Positions 37,968 through 50,600 of a DNA stretch of 64,000 nt are shown here, in pieces (within the stretch, counting starts at the first letter, position 1; the number at the start of each line of letters is the position of its first letter). The DNA is taken from the NCBI GenBank assembly GCA_017590115.1, contig JAGGNK010006448.1:3517987-3581986 (forward strand), written 5' to 3'. This stretch comes from Montifringilla adamsi (lineage: Eukaryota; Chordata; Aves; Passeriformes; Passeridae). The translations under genes were made by a program, and so were the position numbers. Below the pieces are notes generated by a model, which saw nothing but the letters and a program-made list of their open reading frames with translations, made no database searches and was not told the origin of the DNA.

Positions 37968-40769
37968 GTCAGAATTGTAGGTAGAGGTGGCACATACTCA
38001 GGAGAACTGACTTCTGTAGAATCAGAGTAGGCAAATGCAGCTGTAAGCCTGCTGTCCAAACACTCAGTATAGCACCTAAGTTTCTGAGATCTACATAAAT
38101 ATACTGCTTCTAATGAGCACCATTTTTCAAAAAAATTTTGGTTTCAGAAGGCTGAACATTTTCATATAAGCAGCAAAGACTCACACAGTGATCCTTGCTA
38201 CAAAGTTAGAAGTGCTTAAAATAAACCATGGGGTTTTTTAAAATAGAATTTTGAGACTCTATAAATGCAGACAAATGCATCATATTTTCTTAAAATCAGT
38301 TTCAACATTTAAATATGATCTGCTAATCTGTATAATTTTCTTGGTTTTTCCTCGTTTTTTAATTTCTCTTTGCAACTCAACACCGTGGTATGATATATAA
38401 CCTCACAATATATTACTGTTTTCCTTTTGTAATAATTTTCAGTGATATATAATGTCAATTTTAATTTCTTTAAAATAAAAATAAAGAAATTATAACATAG
38501 ACCTAATGGTTTTATTTGGGTTTTGGTTTTTTTGGTTTTGTTTTTTGTTTTTTTTTGTTTTTTTTTCTAATGGTTTTATTTGGGTTTTGGTTTTTGTTTT
38601 TGTTTTTTTTTTTTTTTTTTTTTATAGAAAGGTTTAGTGACAAACCAAATAAATTATCAAAAAGAAGCTCTTGAAAGATTCAGCATAGCTGTAGAGGTAA
38701 AGGTATGTATTGTACAATTAGGAATAACTTGGTTCAAGATATGGTGAGGCTTCTGATAAACACAGGAACAGTCTTGTGTACTGGATCTTTCAAATAATTT
38801 AAATAAAAGCAACAGTAATCTGTCAGCGGTTCCCCTTTATATATATGTTAAAAAGACAGATTGCATATTAAAATTCCATTTCTGATCAAAATATGTTCTT
38901 GGTTACAGATGAGCTGTTACTGCGTAATTTATTTAACTTGCTGAAGACATTCTAATGAAAGCAGCTATGAAGTGGTTTCATAGGATAGTGGCATCAGTTG
39001 TAAGATAATGTGAGACTTCCTATATTTCCTATCAAGTCAGTGTCTCTCCCTCAGTATTACAGTGAGGTCAAGAGGTGAGAAAAATTTGTCCACATAAGAG
39101 ATAAAATAGGTATAAAACCATGTTGCAAACTGAAAGCTCAGGGATTCAACTAATGGAACAAATTCTCTATGAGAAAGTTTTTCTGTCTAGTTTGCAATAT
39201 ATTTATGCATCAGTATATATTGGTATATATTTTAAAAATTGCAGAGGACTTACTGTTCCACTTCCGTCTCAATTACTCTATGGAAGTTGAGTATGTTTGT
39301 GGAAGAGAGCAGCCTAGGAGACAAAATCAGGGAGCAGAATCAGAGCCCCATTGTACTAAATACCCAACAGATGAATCAAGCTGACAACTGAGAGGCGACT
39401 ATTTGCATTTGAAAACAGAGTGAAATGAATTTGCTACTCTGAGGTCTTAATCTTTCTACTTCTAATCCTGCAGGTAGCTTAATTCAAGTCAATGGCATCA
39501 CTTGCCCGAGTAAAACAAGCAGGATTTAGCTCTTCCTCAGTGCTGTGCATTAATTAAATGAGGAGCAGAGAGCACTAAAACTGGCATACAACAGGCTCGC
39601 CTTCAACTCCTTTGTGTTTGCCTTAGGAAGACGGACACCCAGAATTGCTGTTTTCCTTTCAAAGGGCAGATTGTGCATACTGCTCTTTTTACATTTTAGT
39701 CTTTCATCAGGAAGTAATGAAAGACACTGCACTTTCCTCTGCAAGGCTTGTTTGCACAGGAAAATTCACCAGTTTATTTGTGGTGGGATATAATCAGACC
39801 AGAGTAACAGCCCATTGCTAATACTGATATGCCAGAATAGTTACACCAGAAATTTCTCCATTTTAGACAGCACTTTTGTTCTGAAAGTATGAACATATGG
39901 CATGTGGCTGCACTGCTACACCTACAGAAGTCTTCATCCATTGCCTGGGATTATTTCCTATGTATTTTAAGTGTCCTACTGCATATTTGTTGATGCTCTT
40001 GCTGAAATACTCAATTCTATATTTATACAAAGAGCTCCAACAATTCCCTGTAGCTTAGTTTATCTCAGGCACCCACAATGCCTCCTGCCAATATAATTCA
40101 GGGATTAATCCCCATCCAACAGGGAGTTTGGAATTGCATATGACCACCATATAATCAGGGCAATTATATGACCAGCCTTGACCTCTCTCCACTGTGATTT
40201 TTGTTAAAGCTTTCACTCCCTTATCTCCAAAGCCACCACTTCCCTTCTGGCTAAGGACCAGAACTAACTCAAATCTTGTGTCAGCGACAAGTTTTTTCTA
40301 GAGAAGCAGGTTTCTAGGAAGGTGGTAGGATCCCATGGGGATAAGAGATGAGAGAGGAAGATCTGTAAGGCTCTAAGGAAATGTCAGGTAGGGCCAATAG
40401 ATAGAAAGAGAAAAGAAGTATATGAGATCTTATGAAAAGGAAACTCCCTCATGCCTGTCTATGGCCACTGCTCTCCTTCAGACTTTTCTCATTCCTGTGG
40501 TGGTCTGGACAACCAGTTGCTTACTTCTTTTTACCCTCCAGAGTCTCTCAAATTGTACAAAAAAGCAAAAGAGGTAAAGCTGTTCCATGGAAGAAGGAAA
40601 GGATGCAAAGCACAGCAAAGTCAGAATGATACCATATAGTTGTAGGCATAATATTCCTCAGGTGGAACAGAAGACTGTATGGGAAGAGACAACATTTTCC
40701 AGGGTAAAGCAACTCTATGGCCATCTCAGGAACAGACAAAACAATCCATCCTGCCATAAAATAGCTGCA
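37968..40769. other. Unique non-coding stretch with duplicated T-rich tract
   Basis: Contains the T/G-rich tract at 38503-38624 and an exon-like segment at 38628-38702 (see findings). No gene or transposon is otherwise recognised. The four frames overlapping at 40432-40775 lie on both strands and are treated as chance. Confidence 0.6.
38503..38624. repeat. T/G-rich tract with 64-bp tandem duplication
   Basis: A 29-nt segment beginning ctaatggttttatttggg is found at 38503-38531 and repeated exactly at 38567-38595, giving a 64-bp period. It is followed by a long T run to about 38623. Confidence 0.88.
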
Positions 40770-41506
40770 GGATAATCTGTCCTGGAAAGCAGCTTTGTAG
40801 AGAAGGACCTGGGGGTCCTGGTGAACACCAAACTGTCCCTGAGCCAGCAGTGTGCTCTTGTGGCCAAGAAGGCCAAAGGTATCCTGGGATGCATTAGAAA
40901 GAGCTTTACCAGAAGGATGAAGGATGTGATCCTGCCCCTCTATTCAGCCCTGGTGTGGCCAAATCTGGAGTACAAATGGAGTGTCCATTTGTCATAAGTC
41001 CATTTGTCATACTGTGTCATGTCATGTTCATTTTGTGGCTCCCTGGTACAAGAAAGACAAGGAATGAGAAGAGGATCCAGTGGAGGTTTATTTTAGAGGA
41101 GTGAGCAACTTTGTTGTGAGAGAGCTGGGTCGGTGTAGCCTGAGGAAATGACTGAGGAGGGGATTTTATCATTGTATACAAACATCTTGAGGGGAAGAGT
41201 TGAAAAGGTGGGGCCAGGTTCTTTTGAGTGGTGCCGTGACAGGACACGGGGAAAGGTGTGCAAACTGAAACACAGGAAGTTCCGTGTGAATATGAGGACA
41301 AGTTTCTTTACTCTGAGAGTTCCAGAGCAGTGGAACAGGCTGCCTAGAGAGGTTGTGGAGTCTCTTTTTCTGGAGACATATAAACCAACTCCTGGTCACA
41401 CAATTGTGTGCAGCCTGCTCTAAGTAGACCGGCTTTAGCAGGGGGTTGGACTGGAGGAACTCAGAGGTCCCTTCAGCCCCAGCCAGGGCTTGAAATATCC
41501 TGAGAT
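40770..41506 (+). mobile_element. CR1 LINE fragment, sense, with 3' end
   Basis: It starts within ORF2 ('gaaggacctgggggtcctgg') and runs through 'ggccaaaggtatcctgggat', 'agcagtggaacaggctgcct' and 'gggggttggactggagga' to the CR1 3' end ('ctcagaggtcccttcagccc'). A 15-bp duplication at 40983-41012 interrupts it. The plus frame at 41148-41423 and minus frames at 41017-41399 are element remnants or shadows. Confidence 0.92.
40983..41012. repeat. 15-bp tandem duplication inside CR1
   Basis: gtccatttgtcata plus one base occurs twice in direct succession at 40983 and 40998. It is not part of the usual CR1 sequence at this point. Confidence 0.8.
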
Positions 41507-41550
41507 ACAGGAGAGCCAGTACCAGATCCTACTTGAAACCACAGGGCAAG

Positions 41551-41592
41551 AACTTCAAATGCAATGATAAGAACTTCAAATGCAATGATAAG
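41551..41592. repeat. 21-bp exact tandem duplication
   Basis: The unit AACTTCAAATGCAATGATAAG (aacttcaaatgcaatgataa plus g) is present twice with no mismatch, immediately downstream of the CR1 3' end. Confidence 0.92.
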
Positions 41593-43767
41593 AAAAGTGA
41601 AAAGAAGAAGAAAAGAGCAGCACCTTAGCTGACCCTTCTTTATCTTCCCCACTCAATAATTTTCTCCTTGTCAATTTTTCCACTTCATCTGCCATGCTAA
41701 CAAAATATCTCAATGACAAGCTTCACACCTGCCAACACCATGATTCTCCCCTTTACTAGCTCCTTTTAAGTCTTGGGTTAGGAACAAAGGGAAGAGAAAA
41801 TTAGAACCATCAGTAACTGTTTCTGGGCTGTTTCCTTATCAGAGATGTAAACTGCATCACAGGAGCTTACGTGTGATATTTTTTATTAATTTTCAATGTT
41901 ATAGTAATTAGGCTAAAAGGAATAAGCTGGGACACTCAATGCTGTTATCTAATGTGATGTCTCAGCCCTGTAATTCTAACAAAAGGCAGGGTGAGAGGTA
42001 TTGTGAGTAATTTTAAATAATCCTTAAACAGGAAAGGAAATAAACCACAGATTTTTATTTTTTTGTCTTGCCTTTTGTGTAGTAAACAGCAGAGCAAATG
42101 TTCTTCTAACCTAAATGGGAATGTAAAAGGAGTGCTGTATCATAGCAACAGCCAGAGGTTTGTCTCAATATTTGAATGATTATGAACATCCTTGTTAAGT
42201 GTGTAGTATACTGCTATGCCATAAGGAAAACCTAGTAAATTACTGCTATAAAAGTGAGCTGTTGAAGCTGAGTATCTTAGATTCCTTAATGATGGTATTT
42301 ATTTAGCACTGCAAGAGTGAATTCTTATTCCCAGGCATTCTTTTTAATGACAGGAAACATATCATAAGAAGATGAATAATAAGTCCTGATATACTGGGAG
42401 CAAAAACTCTCAGATGTGTTTTGAAATTATGCTTCACACAAAATTGAATTTTCAAATCAATGTGCAAAGTAACCTTTTTCAGGAATAAGTTTTCGTGTCT
42501 ACTGTTCAAACTGGGTGAATTGTCAATGAGCTGTAATGGGGAAAGCTTGTTTTATTGACTTTTGTGGCAAAAATAGCATTTTTATTAACATTTCATCTAT
42601 ATTTGTCTAGAACAGGGGTTACGTGGTAGGCTGGAGGGTTTTTTTAGATGATTTTTTGCACCAGATTACTTAAGTCTGTTTTGTCCAGTTCTTAAATATT
42701 ATGTGTTGCAACCAAGCAACACGACTAACGTTTTGAAAAGCACCTAACTAGGTTCTTACACCAGGGCTGCATTCACAGAAAAATGTGCTGTTACAAAAAG
42801 TGCCTTGCAAAGCCACAGCTGGCTACAGCTGGCCAGGGAATTCACCATGGGAGGAGAGCACCATGCACGCCAGAAGTATTTCTGTGATGTGTTTGTGTGT
42901 GCATGTGTGTACAGAATCAGGGCTTTTGAGGGGGAAGCATAAAACCTCATCAAGTCAGATAAAGAGCTGTTACAGCTGCTGGTCAGTAAGACACATGGGG
43001 GGAAGGTATCTTAAAAAAGTTATTAACATGACCCTGTGTGAAGTACTTGCATTAATCTAGGATCCAGAGTAATAAACCTAATTGGACAGCAGGCTTCACT
43101 TGTGTGCTGACACTCCTTTTCACAAGTTAGTTGTTTATTCAATGTAAAAAATATTCAGCAGGAAGAATGGAGAGTATTCTCTTTTCAACCTTCTTACTGC
43201 CTGAAAAATGGAAACATTTATGAGGAACATGGAGAGTACAGCTAACACAGCTCATTACCCTTCAGATGTACTTTAAGAAATAGGAAACGTTAAAAACCAG
43301 GTTTTTGAGATGTGCCTTTATTCTGTAGGAACAAGCAAGTATTTCCCAGTGGTGAATCCTGACTGGAAGGAGCCACTTGTTCCAGCTGTGACCACTCCTC
43401 TGCTTGTTCAACTTAAAGAACTGCCAAACAAGGTTATTGTTCTTCAGTGGGAAGTTTGGAGGAAGAAAAAGCATCTCCATTGTTTAGCTCCAGCAGATTA
43501 ATCAGTTTTTCCCTAAAACTTCATGACAACTGGTACTCTGACCACATCAGATTAGTTAGGGCTTTTCAGACCCCCATGGTTAGCCCATGGACACCAGTGT
43601 GGGAACGGAACTTCACCACTTCATCCCATTTTGGTGCTGAGTGACAGTCTCTAAATTCTAGTTGATGGATATATTTGTTTTGCGAAACATAATTGATTGC
43701 TGATTTTGGGGATTTGTTTGCCTTGGCATGAACTGGCTGCTCAAGGTTGGCTTTGTCTGTGGCAAAT

Positions 43768-43918
43768 GTTTTGGGTGGGTTTTTTTGGTGTTTTTTGTTT
43801 GTTTGTTTGTTTGGGTTTGTTTTTTGTTTGTTTGGTTTTTTTTTTTTTTGGTTTTTTTTTTTTTTTTTTTGGGGCAAAGTTTTTTTTTTTTTTTTTTTTG
43901 TTTTTTTTTTTTTTTTTG
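43768..43918. repeat. T/G-rich low-complexity tract
   Basis: Long T runs broken by single or few G, including GTTT repeats around 43797-43812. The phenylalanine-rich plus frames at 43697-43951 and lysine-rich minus frame at 43566-43877 are translations of this tract. Confidence 0.95.
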
Positions 43919-44195
43919 GAGCTACAGTATTTTGATCTGATTCTAAACTAAAAAATAAATACTGATTTTGCTAGTGATGTGGGCCAAAGTCATCTAGTAC
44001 GCTCCTTTATAGAAGCTCTGACAAATACAGAGAGAAAGTAGGGAAAGATAATAGAGAGGCTAAATAGGATATGCATGGAGTATCTTAATTTTGGTACAAG
44101 CTGGGCTAATTAACTCTAATTCCTTTTAATGAAAGGGTGATAAATAAAGCTGTATTGAAGCTCTTCTCTCTTATCCTTTCCTTGTTTCAGTACTT

Positions 44196-44221
44196 GTATT
44201 ACTCTATTGTATTACTCTATT
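44196..44221. repeat. 13-bp exact tandem duplication
   Basis: gtattactctatt occurs twice in direct succession. Confidence 0.88.
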
Positions 44222-47032
44222 GTTTCTCCCCTAATTTCTGTAAGTGTCTGAGAAGAATCTGGCCCTTTCATTTTAAGGAAGAAATCCTTGAAGTCAGAAC
44301 TCTACTCTGGCACTAAAAACTAGTGCAGAGTACAAAAGACAACAATTTCCCTGAGCTGGTTTCTGGAGGTACCTGAAGGTGTTACCCACCTTGGAAACAG
44401 CTTCTCTGCACTGTAACATTACTTCTTTTGGAAAAATGGATATGTTCATTTTTCCTGGACATGAAAATTTGACATGTTTGAGTCAAGTTTCTTTTTCCTG
44501 TAACCATCCTCTCCCCTCAAATTGCTATCGTAGAGATAGATTTTTCTTTAAATTAAAATGAGTGTTTCAGAGTGCCCCTCTATTTTGTAATAGCAATGGA
44601 TAATGGCCTGTAGTCCTTTGTCACTGAAAAATACATGCTTTCAGCTGAAAAGATGCATTTTTCTTATCCTGGGTCTCTCTTCCCAGCCTCTTTGAAATCT
44701 GAGAAATGATGCAGCAGATGCTGAGCTGCAAACTAGAAGAAGACATATATGATTTAAGTGTCAGTTGCCTGGTATTTTTTATGCCTGGTTCTTTTAGTTC
44801 ACTGTGGCAGAAGACTGCAGCTGCGCAAATTAAAATAGAAATCTTAAAAAGATTACAATTTTTCTTTCTTTTTTTTCCCCAGCTATTTTTAAAATTTTCA
44901 AAACTATGTATTCTTTGTCAAATAAAATCAATATTTATCTTATTATACTTTTTTGCATGCTAATTTTATTGTTTCCAGGGGCAACTACAGAAGAAATAAA
45001 CCAGTGTGTTCTATGTTTATTTTCTATTCATTATTGTGTTGTGGGCAAAATGCTTGAGAGGATAAACTCATCATCATATTTTTGCTCTGTTAAATTGGTC
45101 GATTCTTGGTGCTGTTCACAACAGCCTCCACAGATTCCAGGGAGACAAAAGGGCTGGTGGGCTACATTCTACCTTTTTTCCACATGGGAATTTGGGAATG
45201 AGGTGGGGTTTTATAGTTGATGACATCACCTATATACCAGCAGAATGATCGTATGTGTTGTTTAACCAAGGGCCATTAGCTATTGCTTGGGAATGTTTTA
45301 AATATTAATATCCTGGACACCACTGCTGTGTGGGTTTTCTTGAAACTCACCCTTCTATGAGGAATAATATATAAAGGAGTCAAAATAAATAATTTGGCTA
45401 TGCTACAGCTAAACAGTGTTTGTTGTATACGTGAAGCTCCCTGTATTGTTATGTACTTTGATGATTGCATTTCCTTTTAATCTGTTCTAAAACTGCTACA
45501 ATCACTACACCAATTTGGTTTCAGGGTCACGACTCAGTCCTATAGCTCATAAGAGAGAGTCCAAGGAATGATGATTTATAAAGCTGCAAATTCATTTAAT
45601 GTTTACCAAAAGATACTTTGTAGCCTTTGCACTTGCTGCTTTCCAACTTCAGATTCTGTTTTAGGGTACAATCCAACCTGAATGCATTAAGGTCAGACTA
45701 TTTTTTCCCACTTAATTCACCTTTTCAAATTCTGAGCAGACTCCACACCAGAAATGAGCAGCCCAGCAGTATATCTTACTAATATCAGAAAAGGCAATGC
45801 CTGAAGCGGTTGCAAAGATCGATGAGGGAGCTTTGGAGAGATGACTGACATAAACATTTCAGCTATGGAAAGGAATGAAGCTATTGAAGAGGGAAAAAAT
45901 CTGACTAAGGAATCAGAGACCTCTAAAACAAAAGGTTTGTCTCCATTTCTATTGAAGATACATTGAAGTCATCATGATTTTTCTGTAGGCTACAAAGAAG
46001 GCTTAGGTTTCAGTTTGTTACTTGGTTAATAAAAGCCACTTCTCCACGTATAAATAATGAAATGTTTTGAGAAAGGTGAAATATTTTGCAATATTTTGAT
46101 GCTCTCTTGAGGCATTCTCACATCCTCCATGTGTAGATTGATTTTTCCCTCCTTTTTTCTACCCATCACCTGATAGTTTTATCCATTGGATGGATTAGAG
46201 ATTATGTTGCTGTGATGGTTAATCACTTGTGAAGGACAAAAATATCACAGTGGAGCTGGATGAGTTAAATTTAACGGGTGTGTAGCTGACAAGGCATGTA
46301 CAGGATAAGCACTTTTATTACATACTTCTCAGCGCCACTCAGTTCACAGTGTGCTCCACAAACATTGGAGAGGAAATATGTCATGTGCCAGGGAATGAGT
46401 AAGAGAGATTTGTGTGAAACATGGATGCCAAGAATGTCTAATTATAGATCATGAAAGACCAAACAATAACCAATAACAAAACCCAACAGAATCATTCCCT
46501 CAAACCAAAGGTGGATTAATGATTTTTGCAGACAACTAACATAGTCACCGAAATTCCTATGTGGTCGAGAACCCGTGGGTAAAGAAGTGGCCTAGATCTG
46601 TGGAAAAGAGGTTCTTGTCATGACAGAATGCAGGATGAAATCATCTTTACTTGTGCAAAAGGCACTCCAGCATCTTAAATAGAAAACTCTCTGTTAAGCT
46701 ATGTTGGAATCGGGGAAGGAGCAGCTTTTTCCCAACTAGAAAAAATAAATCTGACTCGTACTTCCAACATTCAAAATAAGGCAGCAGATGGAGTTGCTAG
46801 GAGACAGAAGGCAAAGAACAAGAGCATGAATGTGCTCTAGTGTCTCTACACAATAGCAAAGAGTATATGAAATGAGCTGGAGCTTTAGATCTCACCATCA
46901 GCTATGACTGTTACAAGTGATGAAATGCAGTCTTTGTGCTAACCAGAATGCTTAAGCTGAACAATTTTAATAAGGAGATCTATGACAATTGTATTATGTG
47001 ATATTTAATGCTGCTCTGCAGGCAATCCTTGT

Positions 47033-47640
47033 AACCACAGAATTACAGTATAATTCAGATAGGAGGAATCTTTGGAGGTCTAGCCCAACCTCCTGCTGAA
47101 ATCATGACCGGCTCTGAGGTCAGACCAGGATGCTCAGGGATTTATCCAGTCATCTGTTCCATGAATGGAGATGGCGTAACCTCTCAGCACAACCTGCTCC
47201 TCCTGACAGTGCTCATGGGAAGAAAGGTTTTCCTCATATCCTCTCTGAACCACTCTGCTGCCTCTCAGCCTCACACCTCTCTCTCGCTGTGGCTCCATCT
47301 CCTTATTGAGATCCCAACAGGTACTGGGGGCTTCTGTCATGTCCCTCCAAAGCCATCTCTTCTCCTGACTGAGCAAGCCCCAGTCCCACAGCCTTGCTTC
47401 ATGGGACAAATGGTCCAGCCACAATCATCCTGGCTGCCTCTGCTGAACTCATCCCTGTTTATTGCTCCTTCCTGTACTCAACAGGAGCCTAAAACTGGAC
47501 ACTATTATTCATATGACCTAAGAAATGCTGGCTTTTCTCCTGTTAATGCAGTCCTGGATGATGTCAGCCATCTTCGGCATCTTTTGCCAAGGTGCACTGC
47601 TGGCTCGTGTGTGGCTCATGCCTAATTTTGAACCCACCAG
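47033..47640 (-). mobile_element. CR1 LINE fragment, antisense, about 600 bp
   Basis: The plus strand opens 'accacagaattacagtataa', then 'ggaggtctagcccaacctcc', 'agaccaggatgctcagggat' and 'cctaaaactggacactatta', continuing to 'gttaatgcagtcctggatga'. These are the reverse complement of the CR1 3' UTR and ORF2 end, in order. The longest open frame of the window (173 codons, plus, 47104-47625) lies entirely on its antisense strand and is not a gene. Confidence 0.9.
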
Positions 47641-50600
47641 CACAGGAGGTCAGCAGGGGCCTGCTGCCACTCCAGGGATTTTTGTTGACTGGCCAATATA
47701 AGTGCAAGGTGGAAAGAGTAATAGGGTCATAGGCAGTGCTGATGAAATGTGAAGTGAAAGTAAAGCCTGGCTGAGATGTTGTCTTGGGAAAGATGAAATG
47801 GATGAAGAATGAAAGAAGTGTCAGTAGGCTTTGATTATAGCACACTTAGAGTAAGAATGATTTTGTAACAAATAATTTTCTTGTAGATGCATCTCACATA
47901 ATTTGACCACCACTGGATAAGAAACCATCATGAAAAGGGCTTTCTTAAATAGATTAGAGAACAAGTTTAGAATATAGATATTAAAATATCCATTGAATGC
48001 TTAAGTTCTTCATATACTTTTTATGATAATTCTATTTGGTGAAAAAAATCTATCCAGTTTTAGGAAATTACTTAATTTAATCATAAATATAAGAAGAAAA
48101 GAGTTTATCAGTTATAGTATTATGAGGTCATCAGATTTTGAGAGAGATGTCTGTAGAACAAAGAAATATGGTGAGCAATATCTAAGTCAGTACTTAATTG
48201 GTTCTATGAGTGGAGAAAAATTGCCAAAGAAAAAAGTGTGCTGGGAAAAAAACCACTGGGTAAAAGTATAAAGTAGTATTGTTCTTATGTGAGTTTTAAT
48301 AAACTACTTGAATAACTATCAATTATTAATTTAAATATTTATTCCAAAAGCAATTTTCAATAAATTGTCACTTTATTTGAATAATAACTCATAAAACTAC
48401 AAAGTGCCACTTTTGAGCAATTTATTGCATGTTGATGATGTAGAACTCGGCTCGTCCTTTGTAGAGTTCATAGTTACCATTCTAATCATAGTTGTTAATG
48501 ATCAAAGAAAATCCCCAAGCCTTGTTTGTGTTCTTATGCAATAAGGTTGCAGGTAATCACAGAGCTGACATAAAGAAAAGAAAAAAAAAACCACCAAAAA
48601 CCCAAATAAAAATAAAAGTCAATAAAAATAACAAAATTGTTTATAGATCCTAGTAAATGCAGATAATAAGCCATCTTATTAAGACAGAGCCACAAGAAGG
48701 ACAGAAAATAGAAACACATTGGGGTGAAAGTGGACAATGAATCTGGGAGGAGTCACCAAACAAGAAAAAGTAGGGTGTGCATGCAGGAATCTGTACACAG
48801 CACGAAGCCCCAGGGCAATGCTGGTTAACCAAACCTGATCTACAGCATTCAGCACTGGCTCTATCAGTGGTTAAAATAAAAACAAACAACAACCCCCCCA
48901 AAAATAGGCAAGTAAGTAAAGTAAGTAGGGCATTCAGTGCGTGACTGGCTGGTACTAGTTCTCAAGCTGAGACTTAGCAGGAAATGAGCTTCAAATAAGC
49001 TTCAGTAGTTGGCATAACCAGACTTTTCTCAGTTGCAACTTCTCTGGGTTTGGCTTGCACGCAACCTCTGTCTGAAAGGATTCAGCAGGGAAAGGATGAT
49101 TGTGTCTGTGCTGGTCCCACCACCTGCTCTAAGGATGGATTCCCACTTCTTCAATCAGTGAATTGTGTTCTACAACTTGCTGCACGCCCCCTCGAGCAGC
49201 CTGGCCCTATCTATAGCACCAGGATATGACAGATACAGCAGCTATCCCTTGCAGCCACTTACTCCCAGGCATCTTAAACACTGGTGTATTTGTGCAGGAT
49301 GCCAAGGGTGTGTTTGCATAAGGAGTTATGTATTATGACAGCTCACTGCCTGCTAGGAAGGGGTTTGAAAGCTGGGCCAGGTGGAGGTGGTGGGAGCTGG
49401 CTTCCTTCCACCCATAGAGCTTATTGGAGCAGGCCCTGAGATGGTTTTATCATTGAGTCATTTCCAGGTTTTAGCTGGGTGGATACCAAGTTGCTCCATG
49501 AAGGATCTGGCATGTGCACGTGGGCAATAGGAGCAGGCCCAACTGACAGCTCAGATGTACCCAGAACTCATGTTTGCCAGGTACTTTAACTCAGTCTTAC
49601 CACCTGGCAAGCCTTCAAAGTGAAAATAGGCACATCTCATCTAGGAAAGCAAATGTTCACAGTCTTCACTGCAGTATGGAAACCTTCTTTCTGCTAATTT
49701 TCAAGTCTCCACATCCAGAGTACTATAAATATTTACAATATTTTCCCATGTGCCTATAGAATGTAAATACCAAACTTGTAGAGAAATCATTAAGATTCCG
49801 ACCCAGGACATGTCTTTTTAATGCCAGTATAAAAATAAATAGCTGGTAATTCTCTGATCTTATTATCCAGGGACATTGTATCTGTGCTTTAAAAGGCAGA
49901 AATTCTAGGATGAAATTAGATAAGAAAAAACATTAACTGAGTGATGAGAACACTTTGTGCTGTCTGCATGCTTTGTGAATGGAACAAGTTCCCTAAGTGC
50001 TCAACAGAAGGTTCACCAAGTCAGATTTGAGGGGAAGAACAAGGCTCTGCACTTTCTTTGTGTCCTGGCTGAAGGAAAGGTAGGAGGGAGCAGAAAGAAA
50101 AGGATGGACAAAAACTTCCCTCCTTGCACTTGAACATTGGTTCAAGAGGTCTTTGATGCCTTTGCAGCCATGCAAAGTTGATGTAGATTTTCCATTCCTT
50201 TCCTAAGGGTAATAGTGGTTCTCTGCCTTGAGCTGGCATTCAAAGCCAGACTGGCTAGCACTTCATGGTATGGCACCGCCAAGCCAAGTACAGCATCTGA
50301 ATTGGCACAGAGTGTGCTCTGTGAGTCTTTCTGTGCCTTGCTTCTTTTTACAAGGCTTTTTCTACTTGTGATGTACTACTAAAAGTCTCCACCTGAAGAC
50401 AGGTTGTTTTTTTTTTTTTTCCTTCAGGGTGGGCACACTCTTAATTTTGAAAGTTGAAATAATAACATAGAGTTGTCATCTTTGCTTTTTCCTTTATAAT
50501 TTCAGCTCATGCTCAAGCATTGAAAAACTAAGATTCAGATCCCTACTCTGCTGATGGAGAGCTCAACCCCACCTTCTCCACATTCTAGATAAATCCTTTC

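Larger units (their letters stand above)
41507..47032. other. Unique non-coding stretch with a T/G tract
   Basis: Includes exact small tandem duplications (41551-41592 and 44196-44221) and the T/G-rich tract at 43768-43918. No gene or transposon is recognised. The plus frames at 44706-45220 have no family resemblance. Confidence 0.65.

Noticed and set aside
43697..43951. Phenylalanine-rich membrane-like frames
   Set aside because: They are translations of a T/G low-complexity tract.
47104..47625. Longest open frame of the window, 173 codons on the plus strand
   Set aside because: It lies wholly on the antisense strand of a CR1 fragment (47033-47640), and its sequence is the reverse complement of the CR1 ORF2 end and 3' UTR.
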